Assembly: GCA_945868845.1 (NCBI GenBank)
Contig: CAMBMS010000002.1
Span: 124,001-188,000, forward strand
Source: Asaia bogorensis
Lineage (GTDB): Bacteria > Pseudomonadota > Alphaproteobacteria > Acetobacterales > Acetobacteraceae
DNA: 64,000 bases
Direction: 5' to 3'
Below are positions 16,340-25,722 of this stretch, one piece after another (positions within the stretch are counted from its first letter, which is position 1; every line of letters starts with the position of its first letter). The notes beneath the pieces were generated by a model that ran no database searches, was not told where the DNA came from, and saw only the letters and a list, made by a program, of their open reading frames with translations. A program made the position numbers and the translations under genes.

Positions 16340-17406
16340 CCCGCCGCCACGATCTCCGCGATCGCCTTGCCCACTTCTTGCGTGCTGGCCTTTCCGCCCA
16401 TGTCGCGGGTGCGTGGGCCATTGTCGCGCAGTACCGTCTCGATCGCCGCCAGCACCGCATCGGCGGCCTGTTTCTCGCCAAGATGTTCCAGCATCATCGC
16501 GCCGGACCACACTTGGCCGATCGGGTTGGCGATGAAGCGCCCCGCGATGTCCGGCGCTGAGCCGTGCACCGGCTCGAACATCGATGGATAAATTTTTTCC
16601 GGATTGATGTTCGCCGAGGCGGCGATGCCGATGGAGCCGGCCACGGCCGGGCCGAGGTCGGACAGAATATCGCCGAACAGGTTCGACCCCACCACCACAT
16701 CGAACCAGTCCGGGTGCTGCACGAAATGCGCGCACAGAATATCGATATGGAACTGGTCGGTCTTCACCTCAGGATAGTTCTTCGCCATCAAGGCGAAGCG
16801 TTCGTCCCAGTACGGCATAGTGATGGTGATGCCGTTGGATTTGGTGGCGCTGGTGACTTTCTTGCGCGGTCGCGTCATGGCGAGGTCAAAAGCATATTTC
16901 ATGATCCGGTCAGTGCCACGGCGGCTGAAGGTGGCTTGTTGGGCGACGAACTCGCGCTCCGTGCCCTCGAACATGCGCCCGCCAATGGCGGAATATTCAC
17001 CCTCGGTATTTTCCCGCACTACGTAGAAATCGATGTCCTTCTCTGTCCGATCGGCCAGCGGCGTGCGTGAATTGGGCAGCAGTTTGCAGGGCCGCACATT
17101 GGCGTATTGGTCGAAGCCACGCCGGATCGGTATTAGCAGGCCCCAGAGCGAGATATGGTCCGGAACCCCCGGCCAGCCGACGGCGCCCAAAAACACCGAA
17201 TCGAATTCCTTCAACTGGTCCAGCCCATCCGCCGGCATCATTGCGCCGGTCTTGTGATAGACCTCGCAGGACCAGTCATATTCCGTCAGTTTCAGCTTGA
17301 ACCCGTATTTGCGCTCCGCGGCGTCCAGCACGCGCAGCCCTTCCGGTGTGGTTTCCTTGCCGATACCGTCCCCGGCGATCACCGCGATCTTGTAGCTTCT
17401 GCTCAT
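16336..17406 (-). CDS. Tartrate dehydrogenase/decarboxylase (isopropylmalate-dehydrogenase superfamily)
   Basis: The 356-residue beta-decarboxylating dehydrogenase has the family features: IAVIAGDGIGKETTPEGLRV at the N terminus, YVVRENTEGEYS (about 128-139), and the NAD/metal region GSNLFGDILSDLGPAVAGSIG with EPVHGSAPDIAG. Residues such as LFLGAVGWPGVPDHISLWGL fit tartrate dehydrogenase rather than isopropylmalate or isocitrate dehydrogenase. Such enzymes oxidise tartrate or D-malate using NAD and Mn2+. The gene is monocistronic and converges on the small gene before it. D-malate dehydrogenase (DmlA) is the main alternative. Confidence 0.88.
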   Translation of the reverse strand: MSRSYKIAVIAGDGIGKETTPEGLRVLDAAERKYGFKLKLTEYDWSCEVYHKTGAMMPADGLDQLKEFDSVFLGAVGWPGVPDHISLWGLLIPIRRGFDQYANVRPCKLLPNSRTPLADRTEKDIDFYVVRENTEGEYSAIGGRMFEGTEREFVAQQATFSRRGTDRIMKYAFDLAMTRPRKKVTSATKSNGITITMPYWDERFALMAKNYPEVKTDQFHIDILCAHFVQHPDWFDVVVGSNLFGDILSDLGPAVAGSIGIAASANINPEKIYPSMFEPVHGSAPDIAGRFIANPIGQVWSGAMMLEHLGEKQAADAVLAAIETVLRDNGPRTRDMGGKASTQEVGKAIAEIVAAG

Positions 17407-17482
17407 TCTCGACCCCTCTCCAATGGACGTTAGGACTAGAGGAAGCTAGGAAGCCGTCAAGAGACTGCAGGAGACCCCGATC

Positions 17483-18220
17483 ATGGCCAAGCCCGCCACC
17501 CACCAAACCACCGACTGGGATCGCGATGCCGCGCTGACGACCGCGAAGTTGCTGCTGGAGATCAAGGCGGTGAATTTTCGCCCCGATGAGCCCTACACCC
17601 TCACCTCCGGCTGGAAATCCCCGGTCTATATCGACTGCCGTCGCATCATCTACTTCCCCCGCGCGCGGGCCAAAATCTGCGAACTGGCGGTGGAGAAGAT
17701 CGGCCGCCATGTTGGCTATGAATCGATCGAGGTGGTGGCGGGCGGCGAGACCGCCGGCATCCCCTTCGCCGCCTGGATCGCCGACCGCATGGCTACGCCG
17801 ATGGCCTATGTGCGCAAGAAGCCCAAGGGATTTGGGCGCGCCGCCCTGATCGAGGGCGACGTGCCGGAGGGAAAACGCACCCTGCTGGTGGAAGATCTTA
17901 CCACCGATGGCGGCTCGAAAATCCAGTTCTGCCAGGCGCTGCGCGACGCCGGGGCGATCGTGAACCACACGTTTGTCGTGTTCTTCTACGGTGTCTTCCC
18001 CGGCAGTTTTGAGACCCTGGCGAAGATGGATATCAGTCTGCACCATCTCTGCACCTGGTGGGACGTGCTGGAAGCCTGCCGTGAAAAACCCTATTTTTCC
18101 GACAGCGCGCTTTCCGGTGTCCGAAAGTTTCTGGAGGATCCGGTCGCCTGGTCGGCGACGCATGGCGGCGTGGCGTCGCAGGAAGAAGCCGCGGCGCGCA
18201 AGGCTGCTTCGGCAGCCTGA
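17483..18220 (+). CDS. pyrE: Orotate phosphoribosyltransferase
   Basis: The enzyme joins orotate to PRPP to make orotidine monophosphate in pyrimidine synthesis. The 245-residue sequence has FTLTSGW-type orotate loop (YTLTSGWKSPVYIDCR, about 35-50), the lysine pair YVRKKPKGFGR, and the PRPP motif LLVEDLTTDGGSK (about 134-146). The C-terminal 25 residues, rich in Ala and Glu, are an extension. GGAGA lies 8 bases before the ATG. It is divergent from the tartrate dehydrogenase gene with a 76-base gap. Confidence 0.95.
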   Translation: MAKPATHQTTDWDRDAALTTAKLLLEIKAVNFRPDEPYTLTSGWKSPVYIDCRRIIYFPRARAKICELAVEKIGRHVGYESIEVVAGGETAGIPFAAWIADRMATPMAYVRKKPKGFGRAALIEGDVPEGKRTLLVEDLTTDGGSKIQFCQALRDAGAIVNHTFVVFFYGVFPGSFETLAKMDISLHHLCTWWDVLEACREKPYFSDSALSGVRKFLEDPVAWSATHGGVASQEEAAARKAASAA

Positions 18221-18319
18221 ACGCTCCTGTAAGTAAAGTGGCGACAACCCACGGCTTAAGATGGTGTAACGAAACCACGTAGCCGCGTGTCACCCGGGCA
18301 GTCCATTTACGGGGCGTGG

Positions 18320-19640
18320 CAGATGTTTGCGTGGGAACCCTGCTGGTGGCCGAGCTTGCCGTCTCCACGGGGCTCGGCGCGGTCTCTCGGTGCGACACGC
18401 GCTAAACGCAGCGCACCTTGTTGCGTCATTGCCCCATCGACGGCCGCTTCCACTATTTTACAGAAACCTGGAGCGAATATATACGCCAGTATCATTCTCT
18501 GCCGAGCTGGGCGGAATGGCCGTTCAACCGGCAGGAATAATCCTATGTCTATCGCTCCGCCAAGGAGGTTTCCAACCCGGCCTCCTTCAGTTCGGAAACC
18601 ATCCCGCATCTCGTCTTTTACAACGCCGCCTTGGCCGTTCTGGATGAAGAGAAGCGCCCATTTCCCGATAAGTAGATCGGTATTTCATCCGGCTCTGGCG
18701 CGTGTGAAAAATTCTATCTGGCAAGCAGCTTTTAAATATTTCTGACATGAGACATGGCGGGCTTTCGCGCACCGCTGTCACCGCGTTGTCGCACGGCGAG
18801 CAACAGAGTGGCATCTGGATGGCGACCGGTGATGGCGGCTTGGCGCTGGTGCATCTCGCGGGCGGCTGCGATATCGTCATGTAGATGGGCACGGCGAAAT
18901 ACGGAGTACGCGATAAAAATGACCATCTCTGCGAAACCCGCTTATCGGAAATCGCAGCACATCCGCAAGTTAAAATATTCAAGATTAAACTCATCCAGGC
19001 ACCAACCCGGAAAAGGCGGTATTTTATCCGGCGCCAAGGTTACCGCGGAAATCGCCACCATCCGCGGCATTCCGTAAGGCCGGGACAGCATCAACCCGAA
19101 CTGGCACAAGGATATCGGCAATGTGCGGGAGCTTGGGCAATGCATCGATCGTGTGCGCCGCGTCACCGGCAAGCCCGTCGGAGTGAAATTCGTCGTCGGG
19201 GATAAAAATTTTCGCGCTGACTGATTTTCGCGCATCCGTACCTATCCCGATTGCTGCCCGAACTATATCCAGATTGATGCCGGCGAAGGCGGTACTGGCG
19301 TCGCACCGGCGCCACTGGCGGAATATGGTAGGCCTGCCGATCACCTAGACACTGGCGATCGTCGTGAAAACGCGTGGCGGGCACGGCCTGGGCCAGCGCA
19401 TCCGCGTTCTCGCCTCGGGAAAACAGATCGCCGCGGACGAGGTGGTCTGAGCGTGTTGCATGGGAACAGATTTTGCTTCCTACACGCGCGGCTTCATGTT
19501 CTCGCTGGGCGGTATCCAGGCCTTGAAATACGGTTCTGGTCAATGCCCCACCGGGGTCATCGCCTCCGATGCCCGGCTCCAATGGCCTGGTTCCCACGGT
19601 CAAAGCCGCCCCCGTTACGTCACCCAGATCCAGGGCGGCG
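18320..19640 (+). pseudogene. FMN-binding glutamate-synthase-family gene, heavily decayed
   Basis: Pieces of one protein occur in order in shifting frames: FTETWSEYIRQYHSLPSWAE, VYRSAKEVSNPASF, AAHPQVKIFKIKLIQ, KVTAEIATIRGIP, RVRRVTGKPVGVKF, and TRGFMFSLGGIQALKYGSGQ with CPTGVIASDARLQ near 19480-19580. These match single-gene GltB-domain (FMN-binding, FeS) proteins. At least five in-frame stops and several frameshifts are visible, for example TAG in DIVM*MGTAKYG. No part is likely to be translated usefully. The 1.5-kb interval between pyrE and the aminotransferase gene contains nothing else. Confidence 0.85.
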
Positions 19641-19737
19641 TGGCGGGATTCAGCAGTGCCGATGGGGGTATAAAAAAATACCCCGCGCGCCGGTTTTGTC
19701 CTATGCTGGTCCCACGGAACGCACCCAGAGAGGCTCC

Positions 19738-21147
19738 ATGACCCCCCCTCCCACCTTCGGCGCCAATTCCAACGCCGCGCGCGACATCGCTACCGTTCTG
19801 CACCCCTATACCGACCTGGTCACACACCAAGAGGTCGGCCCGCAGGTCATCACCAAGGGTAAGGGCGTGCGCGTGTGGGACGATACCGGCAAGGACTACA
19901 TCGAAAGTGTTGCCGGCCTGTGGTGCGCGTCGCTCGGCTTCGATAATGAACGCCTGGTGCAGGCGGCAGCGAACCAGATGCGCAAGCTGCCCTTCTACCA
20001 CGCCTTCAACGCCAAATCGCACGAACCGATGATCGAGCTGGCGGAAATGCTGCTTGCCCGCGCGCCGGTGCCGATGAGCAAGGCGTTCTTTGCCAATTCG
20101 GGCTCGGAAGCCAATGACAGCATCGTCAAGATGGTCTGGTATTTCAACAATGCCATAGGTCGGCCGAAAAAAAAGAAGATCATCGGCCGGTTGAAGGGCT
20201 ATCACGGCATCACCCTCGCCGCTGCTTCCATCACTGGCCTGCCGGCCAATCATCGCGCCTTCGACGTGCCGCTGCCGGGCTTCGTTCACACACTGACCCC
20301 GCATCACTATCACGGCGCTAATTCCGGCGAGAGCGAGGAAGGTTTCGCAACGCGTCTCGCCGATGAACTGGAAAAACTTATTCTCGCCGAAGACCCGGAC
20401 ACGGTGGCCGCGATGTGGGCGGAGCCTGTAATGGGCGCTGGTGGGGTGATCGTGCCGCCGCGTACTTACTTCGAGAAAATCCAGGCCGTGCTGCGTAAAT
20501 ACGATGTGCTGTTCGTCGCCGATGAGGTGATCTGCGGCTTCTGGCGCACCGGAAATTACTGGGGTAGTCAGACCCTGAACATGCAGCCCGACATCATCGC
20601 CTGTGCTAAGGCGCTTTCTTCCTCGTACCTGCCCATTTCCGCGGTCATGGTGAATGATCGTGTGTTCCAGGGGATGGCCCAGCAGAGCCATGAGATTGGC
20701 ACCTTTGGCCATGGCTTTACTTACTCCGGTCATCCGGTTGCCGCCGCTGTCGCCATCGAGACCTTGAAAATCTACGACGAGATCGATATCGGCGGGCATG
20801 TTCGCGACGTTGGACCTTACTTCCAGGCAAAGTTGCGGAAGCTTTTCAATGACCATCCGCTGGTTGGCGAAGTGCGCGGCGTCGGCATGATGGCGGCGGT
20901 CGAACTGGTGGCTGACAAGGCTAAGCACGAAAATTTTTCTCCCACCGCAAAAATCGGCCCGCGTGCCGTGGGGCAGATGCAGGAACATGGCGTGATCGGC
21001 CGCTCGGTGCTAAATGATAGCCTTACCTTCTCGCCCCCGCTAATTATCACCCGCGCGGAGATCGACGAATTGCTGGACCGTGTCGGCAAGGCATTGGACG
21101 CCTTAGTAGTGCAGGTTAGGCGTGAGCAGATCGGCGTCGTGCGGTAA
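19738..21147 (+). CDS. Class III PLP-dependent aminotransferase
   Basis: The 469-residue enzyme belongs to the omega-amino-acid:pyruvate transaminase group. FFANSGSEANDSIVK (117-131) is the PLP phosphate site. VADEVICGFWRTGNYW (260-275) holds Asp262, which contacts the pyridine nitrogen. The Schiff-base lysine is K291 in CAKALSSSYLPISAV. Trp in CGFWRTG is seen where most relatives have Gly. Substrates of close relatives include putrescine, beta-alanine, taurine and 4-aminobutyrate, so the amine donor is open. AGAGAGG precedes the ATG at 19738; an upstream frame to 19453 is only the pseudogene tail. Confidence 0.93.
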   Translation: MTPPPTFGANSNAARDIATVLHPYTDLVTHQEVGPQVITKGKGVRVWDDTGKDYIESVAGLWCASLGFDNERLVQAAANQMRKLPFYHAFNAKSHEPMIELAEMLLARAPVPMSKAFFANSGSEANDSIVKMVWYFNNAIGRPKKKKIIGRLKGYHGITLAAASITGLPANHRAFDVPLPGFVHTLTPHHYHGANSGESEEGFATRLADELEKLILAEDPDTVAAMWAEPVMGAGGVIVPPRTYFEKIQAVLRKYDVLFVADEVICGFWRTGNYWGSQTLNMQPDIIACAKALSSSYLPISAVMVNDRVFQGMAQQSHEIGTFGHGFTYSGHPVAAAVAIETLKIYDEIDIGGHVRDVGPYFQAKLRKLFNDHPLVGEVRGVGMMAAVELVADKAKHENFSPTAKIGPRAVGQMQEHGVIGRSVLNDSLTFSPPLIITRAEIDELLDRVGKALDALVVQVRREQIGVVR

Positions 21148-21248
21148 CGGCGCACACCGCGGCCATGCGAAGGCATTTACCCACAAGAGTACCGGATTGA
21201 CGTATAAATCTGGTGCGGGGTTGCGGTGATGCCGCGACGGCCTGAAGT

Positions 21249-21401
21249 ATGATCGTCACCGCCGGGTTGGCGATCGGCTCCGCGCCACTGCTGCTCGGGC
21301 TGATCGTGGTGATGCCGGTTCTAGGTTACGCGACCTAGCATCTCTATCGCAAGCTGATCGTTTGGGACGACCAACCGATGGGTGACCCCCAAAGCTGATT
21401 G
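21249..21401 (+). pseudogene. DUF2189-family membrane protein, C-terminal remnant
   Basis: The frame reads AGLAIGSAPLLLGLIVVMPV, then LGYAT, TAG, HLYRKLIVWDD before TGA. This is the last membrane helix of DUF2189 proteins, which normally ends in GHATWHLYR. The conserved Trp codon has become TAG, and the upstream part of the gene is gone. It lies between the aminotransferase and MFS genes. Confidence 0.7.
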
Positions 21402-21425
21402 ACAGCGCGGCCGTCTCCTCGCCCC

Positions 21426-22670
21426 ATGGGGACGGGAAAGAGGAGGGGTCGCGGGGTCATGTTCGTCGCCTGGGTGGTGGGGGCGCAGGTTCTGGCGCAG
21501 CTGGGGGCGCAGGCGCTACCGGCCCTGTTGCCGGGTGTGATCGATGCTTGGCAGCTATCCAAGACCGAGGCCGGCTGGCTGGTCGGGGTGTTCTTCGTTG
21601 GCTATGTCGCCGCCGTGCCGGTGCTGGTTTCTCTTACGGACCGGCTGCCGGCGCGCAATGTGTATGTGTTCGGTGCGGCCTGCGCGACGATCGGGCAGCT
21701 GGGCTTTGCCTTCGTCGCCGACGGCTTTTGGTCCGGCATGGTGTTTCGTGTCTTCAGCGGCATCGGCTGGGCCGGCAACTACATGCCAGGGCTGAAGGCG
21801 ATCGCCGACACGCTGGAGGGCGGCGCGCAATCACGCGCCGTCTCCTGGCACGCCGCGGGATCGGGGATCGCCGGGGCGTTGTCCTTCGCCATCGCCGGAT
21901 TGCTGGATGCTCTGGCTGGGCCGCCAGCGGCGTTCATGTTCGGTGGTCTCGCGGCAATCGGCTCCGGCATCATCGCGTTTTGCGTCATGGCGCGCACCAG
22001 CCCCCTCCATGCGCGCACCGAGGCTCCCGTTGGCGTATCACGCGCCTTGCTGGATTTCCGTCCCATTTTGCGCAATCGCCTCGCCATGGCCTGGATCGCC
22101 GGCTACACCGTGCACACCTGGGAACTCGCGGCCCTGCGCGCCTGGAGCGTCACCTTTCTCACTGCCACCGCCGTGCGCACGGGCGCGCCCGACTGGCTGC
22201 CGGCGCCGACCGTGCTGGTCACGGTGATCGGCCTGATCTGTATAGGCATCTCCGTCACCGGCAACGAAACCGCGCAGCGCTTCGGCCGGCTGCGCGTGGT
22301 CACCTTGGCGATGTCCAGCGCCGCAGTGTTTGCGGTGATCACAGGCTGGGCCACTGCGCTGCCGCTGCTACTCGCCACCATGCTGGTGCTGGTCTGGAAT
22401 GCCTGCATCTATATCGACAGTTCTGCTCTTACCGCCGGCACCGTGCAGGTAGCGGACAAAAATCTGCGCGGCGCCACGATGGGGTTGCATTCGATGTGCG
22501 GTTATACGGGTGGTTTTCTTGGCCCGCTGGGGGTTGGGGTTTTTCTGGACCTTGCGGGGGATTCGCCCCTCGGCTGGGGCCTCGCCTTCGGTCATCTGGC
22601 GATAATCACCCTGATCGGCCTCACTATTCTACGTCGCCTCGGTCAACGCGGGATGAGCGCATCCTTGTAG
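21426..22670 (+). CDS. MFS transporter (12-helix)
   Basis: The roughly 414-residue carrier shows twelve hydrophobic segments in two sets of six. The loop between helices 2 and 3 has VSLTDRLPARNVYVFG, a form of the MFS motif, and helix 4-5 has FRVFSGIGWAGNYMPGLKAI. Starts at 21399 (TTG), 21426 and 21459 are all possible. GAGGAGG stands 12 bases before 21459, so translation could begin there, directly before the first helix. The substrate is unknown. Its last 28 bases overlap the 3' end of the convergent pdxJ gene. Confidence 0.88.
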   Translation: MGTGKRRGRGVMFVAWVVGAQVLAQLGAQALPALLPGVIDAWQLSKTEAGWLVGVFFVGYVAAVPVLVSLTDRLPARNVYVFGAACATIGQLGFAFVADGFWSGMVFRVFSGIGWAGNYMPGLKAIADTLEGGAQSRAVSWHAAGSGIAGALSFAIAGLLDALAGPPAAFMFGGLAAIGSGIIAFCVMARTSPLHARTEAPVGVSRALLDFRPILRNRLAMAWIAGYTVHTWELAALRAWSVTFLTATAVRTGAPDWLPAPTVLVTVIGLICIGISVTGNETAQRFGRLRVVTLAMSSAAVFAVITGWATALPLLLATMLVLVWNACIYIDSSALTAGTVQVADKNLRGATMGLHSMCGYTGGFLGPLGVGVFLDLAGDSPLGWGLAFGHLAIITLIGLTILRRLGQRGMSASL

Positions 22671-23383
22671 GCGCCGATGGCCACTGCCATGCCGGTCTCC
22701 AGCGCGTCCGCCGTCAGCTCATGGCCGATGGAAACCTCATGCAGCCAGGGCACGCGATGCACAAGCGCCGGCAAATTGCGCGTGTTCAGGTCGTGCCCAG
22801 CATTCACCACCAGCCCACGCGCCCGCCCCGCTTCCGCTGCCGCCGCGCAAGCGGCCAGTGTCTCCACCGGCCGGCCGATGCGGTGGGCATGCGCATAATC
22901 GCCGGTGTAGATCTCCAGCCCCTGCGCGCCGGTATCGGCGATGCGAGTGGCGGCGTCCGCGTCCGGATCGCAGAATAGAATCACCCGCGCGCTCAGCGGA
23001 GGAACCGCGGCTAGGAACCACGCCACCACCGCCCGCTCCGCTGCATCCAGCTTCCAGCCGGCATCGGAGGTAAACGCATTTGGCTTGTCGGGCACCAGGG
23101 TAATCTGCTCCGGCCGCGCCGCGCGGACGATGGCGAGGAAGCGCTCGTCCGGGTAGCCTTCCAGATTAAGCTCGAACGCCGGCCGCCAGGCCGCGATGGC
23201 GGCGGCGATGGCATCGATATCGTTACACCGGACATGTCGCTCATCGGGGCGCGGATGCAGAGTGATTCCCGCCGCGCCAGCCGCATGCACGATCCCGGCG
23301 AAGCGCACCGGATCGGGCACGCCGGTATGGCGGGAATTGCGCAGCAGTGCGATTTTGTTGAGATTGACCGAAAGTCGGGTCAT
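22643..23383 (-). CDS. pdxJ: Pyridoxine 5'-phosphate synthase
   Basis: PdxJ condenses 1-deoxyxylulose 5-phosphate with aminoacetone phosphate to form pyridoxine 5'-phosphate, the last ring-forming step of vitamin B6 synthesis. The 246-residue barrel has the family blocks MTRLSVNLNKIALLRNSR, AGITLHPRPDERHVR (His and Arg near the phosphate), CDPDADA, GLEIYTGDYA and LVVNAGHDLN. The start overlaps the polyprenyl synthase stop by ATGA, so the two are translationally coupled. The 3' end overlaps the MFS gene. Confidence 0.95.
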   Translation of the reverse strand: MTRLSVNLNKIALLRNSRHTGVPDPVRFAGIVHAAGAAGITLHPRPDERHVRCNDIDAIAAAIAAWRPAFELNLEGYPDERFLAIVRAARPEQITLVPDKPNAFTSDAGWKLDAAERAVVAWFLAAVPPLSARVILFCDPDADAATRIADTGAQGLEIYTGDYAHAHRIGRPVETLAACAAAAEAGRARGLVVNAGHDLNTRNLPALVHRVPWLHEVSIGHELTADALETGMAVAIGAYKDALIPR

Positions 23384-24429
23384 CGTACCCGGCTGACCGT
23401 GTAATCCGCCACCGCCAGCAGACCCTGGCGCAGCGTGCTATCGGGAAAAATCGCCAGCGCGTCCTTTGCCTCGGCGACGAAACCAGCGGCGCGGCGCAAG
23501 GTTGTCTGGATCGCACCATGCGCGGCGACCAGTTGTAGCGCGCGTTGCAAATCCGCCTCGGTCTGCTCCGATGCTTCGATGGTGCGTTGCCAGAAAGCGC
23601 GTTCTTCCGTATCGCCCGCGTGATAGGCCGCTAGTACAGGCAAAGTCACCTTGCCCTCGCGGAAATCATCACCGACGGTTTTCCCTAGCACGGCTTCGTC
23701 GGCTGCATAGTCCAGCGCGTCATCCACCAACTGGAACGCGATCCCCAGCGCCATGCCATAGGCCGCCAGCGCCGCGCCTTCCGCCGCTGGCCGATCGGCG
23801 ATGATCGCACCTACCTGGCAGGCGGCGGCGAACAAGGCCGCAGTCTTGCCGCGGATCACTTCGAGATACCGGCCCTCATCGGTGGAAAGATCGTTCTGCG
23901 TAGCGAGTTGCAGCACCTCTCCCTCAGCGATCGTCGCCGCCGCGCGCGAGAGGATCGCCAGTACCGGTAATGATCCATCCGCCACCATCAGCTGAAAGGC
24001 GCGCGCGAACAGGAAATCGCCGACGAGGACGGACGCCTGATTGCCGAATACCGCATTGGCGCTGGCAAGGCCCCGGCGCAGCTGGCTTCCATCCACTACA
24101 TCGTCATGCAGCAGGGTCGCAGTATGAATGAACTCCACGCAGGCGGCGAGATGCACGTGACGATCGTCCCCCGCATAGCCGCACATTCGCGCGGTGGCTA
24201 GAGTGAGCAACGGGCGCAGGCGCTTGCCACCGGCGGCGACGATATGCGCGGCCAGTTGCGGGATCAGCGCCACGGGGCTGTCCATGCGCGCGATGATGGC
24301 GCGGTTGCAGGCCTGCATATCGGCATCGAGCATACCGGCCAGCACGCTGAGCGCATCGCCCGGATGAGTCGCCTTGCCGGCCCGTTCGGGCGTCCCCTTG
24401 GACGGGGACAGGCTGGCGAGAGCGGTCAA
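23380..24429 (-). CDS. ispB: Trans-polyprenyl (octaprenyl-type) diphosphate synthase
   Basis: This 349-residue prenyltransferase builds the long isoprenoid tail of ubiquinone. The first aspartate-rich motif is HDDVVD (108-113) and the second VDDALD (235-240), with GGKRLRP (68-74) before them. In place of a DDxxD first motif it has DDVVD, which is normal for the octa/decaprenyl group. Chain length cannot be read reliably; Alphaproteobacteria often make Q10. The gene precedes pdxJ with a 4-base overlap. A good promoter lies upstream at 24482-24509. Confidence 0.92.
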   Translation of the reverse strand: MTALASLSPSKGTPERAGKATHPGDALSVLAGMLDADMQACNRAIIARMDSPVALIPQLAAHIVAAGGKRLRPLLTLATARMCGYAGDDRHVHLAACVEFIHTATLLHDDVVDGSQLRRGLASANAVFGNQASVLVGDFLFARAFQLMVADGSLPVLAILSRAAATIAEGEVLQLATQNDLSTDEGRYLEVIRGKTAALFAAACQVGAIIADRPAAEGAALAAYGMALGIAFQLVDDALDYAADEAVLGKTVGDDFREGKVTLPVLAAYHAGDTEERAFWQRTIEASEQTEADLQRALQLVAAHGAIQTTLRRAAGFVAEAKDALAIFPDSTLRQGLLAVADYTVSRVR

Positions 24430-24481
24430 ACAGAACTCCTAGCTTGCGAAGCTTGGCGGGTGGGGGTTGGATGGGTGACAC

Positions 24482-24509
24482 CATATCGGTGGGGTTCAAA
24501 CAGGGTCAA
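24482..24509 (-). promoter_or_regulatory. Candidate sigma-70 promoter for ispB-pdxJ
   Basis: Minus-strand TTGACC (24509-24504) and GATATG (24487-24482) are 16 bases apart. The -35 element matches five of six consensus bases. The start point would fall about 45 bases before the ispB ATG. The same 100-base gap must also hold the divergent promoter of the DUF2007 gene. Confidence 0.5.
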
Positions 24510-24515
24510 GCCGGG

Positions 24516-24722
24516 ATGCAGGTGATCGCGATGACGAACAACCCGGTGCGGCTGAGTTTCCTTACCGCCCTGCTGGCCGATGCCGGGATCATGGCCATCG
24601 TTCTGGACATGCACGCCTCGGTGATGGACGGTTCCATTGGCGCCCTGCCGTGCCGATTGATGGTGGCCGATGTGGACGCAACCCTGGCCAGACGCATCCT
24701 GGCCGATGCCAACGAGATCTGA
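24516..24722 (+). CDS. DUF2007-domain protein
   Basis: The 68-residue product has the short ferredoxin-like DUF2007 pattern: an initial strand with TTNPVRLSF-type sequence (TNNPVRLSFLTALLADAGI), then a VLDMHASVMDGSIGALPCRL strand-turn-strand and a C-terminal helix. Family members may sense PII-linked signals, but the role is not established. The start at 24516 fits the family; 24444 and 24471 are in-frame alternatives. It ends 8 bases before the methyltransferase gene, a linkage common in Alphaproteobacteria. Confidence 0.8.
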   Translation: MQVIAMTNNPVRLSFLTALLADAGIMAIVLDMHASVMDGSIGALPCRLMVADVDATLARRILADANEI

Positions 24723-24730
24723 TCATCCGG

Positions 24731-25462
24731 ATGGATATCACCGAGGGAACTTTGCTGGATGGACGCCTGCGCTATATGCAGCCGCGTGAGGGGTTTCGCA
24801 GCGGTATCGAGCCCGTTTTCCTCGCCGCCGCCATCCCGGTGCGGGCCGACCAACGCATATTGGAAGCGGGCAGCGGCTCCGGCGCCACCCTGCTCTGCCT
24901 CGCTGCGCGTGTGCCGGGGATCGCGGCCACGGGGGTGGAGATCGATCCCGTGCTGGTATCGCTCGCGGCCGAAAACGCGGTGGCGAACGGGTTGAATGGT
25001 CTGCGGTTTGTCGTTGGCGATATCACCGGTACCTTGGAGATTGGCCTGTTCGACCATGCCTGCGCTAACCCGCCCTATCACGCACCAGGCGGCACTCCTT
25101 CCCCGCTGGCAAGCCGGGCACGGGCAAAAATTGCGCCGGCCGGCTTGTTCGTGGCCTGGATTGCGGCCCTGGCTCGATATCTGCGCCCGAACGGCACGCT
25201 TAGCCTGATCCTGCCGGCCCCGGCCCTACCGGCCTGTTTAGAGGCACTCAGCGCCGCGCGCTGCGGTTCGGTGATGCTTTTGCCGTTATGGCCGCGGGCC
25301 GGACAGAGGGCCAAACTGGTTCTGCTGCGCGCGGTGCGCGATGGGCGCGGGGCATTTCAGCTGCTACCTGGGCTGATCCTGCATGACGCGAACGGATTCA
25401 CCGCGGATGCTCAGGATATCCTGCGTGGTGCCGCGGCGCTGCGATGGGCGAAGTGCGCCTGA
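24731..25462 (+). CDS. TrmN6-like tRNA1(Val) adenine-N6 methyltransferase family protein
   Basis: This 243-residue SAM-dependent methylase has the cofactor motif LEAGSGSGAT (45-54), the acidic GVEIDP (68-73) and the catalytic NPPY (113-116), the mark of enzymes that methylate exocyclic nitrogen atoms. MQPREGFRSGIEPVFLAAAI near the N terminus is the typical TrmN6/YfiC substrate region. In E. coli the relative modifies A37 of tRNA-Val. The longer upstream frame (24650) overlaps the DUF2007 gene and was rejected. Codon use resembles its neighbours. Confidence 0.85.
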   Translation: MDITEGTLLDGRLRYMQPREGFRSGIEPVFLAAAIPVRADQRILEAGSGSGATLLCLAARVPGIAATGVEIDPVLVSLAAENAVANGLNGLRFVVGDITGTLEIGLFDHACANPPYHAPGGTPSPLASRARAKIAPAGLFVAWIAALARYLRPNGTLSLILPAPALPACLEALSAARCGSVMLLPLWPRAGQRAKLVLLRAVRDGRGAFQLLPGLILHDANGFTADAQDILRGAAALRWAKCA

Positions 25463-25722
25463 AATCGATCAATACACGATATTAAGGCCCCAAAAGGTCA
25501 CGGAACCAATTAAGGCTCAGGAAAATCCGATCAAACCCGCCCTACCAGCAAAAAACAACGCGATCGCTGGTTGATCAGAGCTTCCATAGAGTGAGATATA
25601 AAAACTGATCATAGGTATCAATTTTCAATAACAACCGTGTAATTGATCGCATCTTCGGAGTAGGTAAATTCGAAACCGAATAGAATTTCCAGGAACGGCA
25701 ACCTATACGCGATAGTCCGACA
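25463..25722. other. AT-rich intergenic gap between convergent genes
   Basis: This 260-base gap separates the convergent methylase and nrdB genes and is clearly richer in A and T than its surroundings. An imperfect palindrome ATCAATT (25617-25623) / AATTGAT (25641-25647) is present. No T-run, ORF or RNA family was recognised. It may hold transcription terminators for both genes, or be decayed sequence. Confidence 0.4.

Noticed and set aside
18320-19640. Recoded TAG or TAA stop codons in the glutamate-synthase-like gene
   Set aside because: Frameshifts accompany the stops, and intact genes in the window end normally in TAG (for example the MFS and SDR genes), so suppression or recoding is not supported.
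22643-22978. Large alternative frames over the MFS and pdxJ genes (21548-22978)
   Set aside because: These are GC-rich shadow frames with Arg/His-rich composition and no homology.
25463-25722. Horizontally acquired islet because of low GC
   Set aside because: The stretch is non-coding and only 260 bases. Low GC in a gap between convergent genes is common and not enough for a transfer claim.
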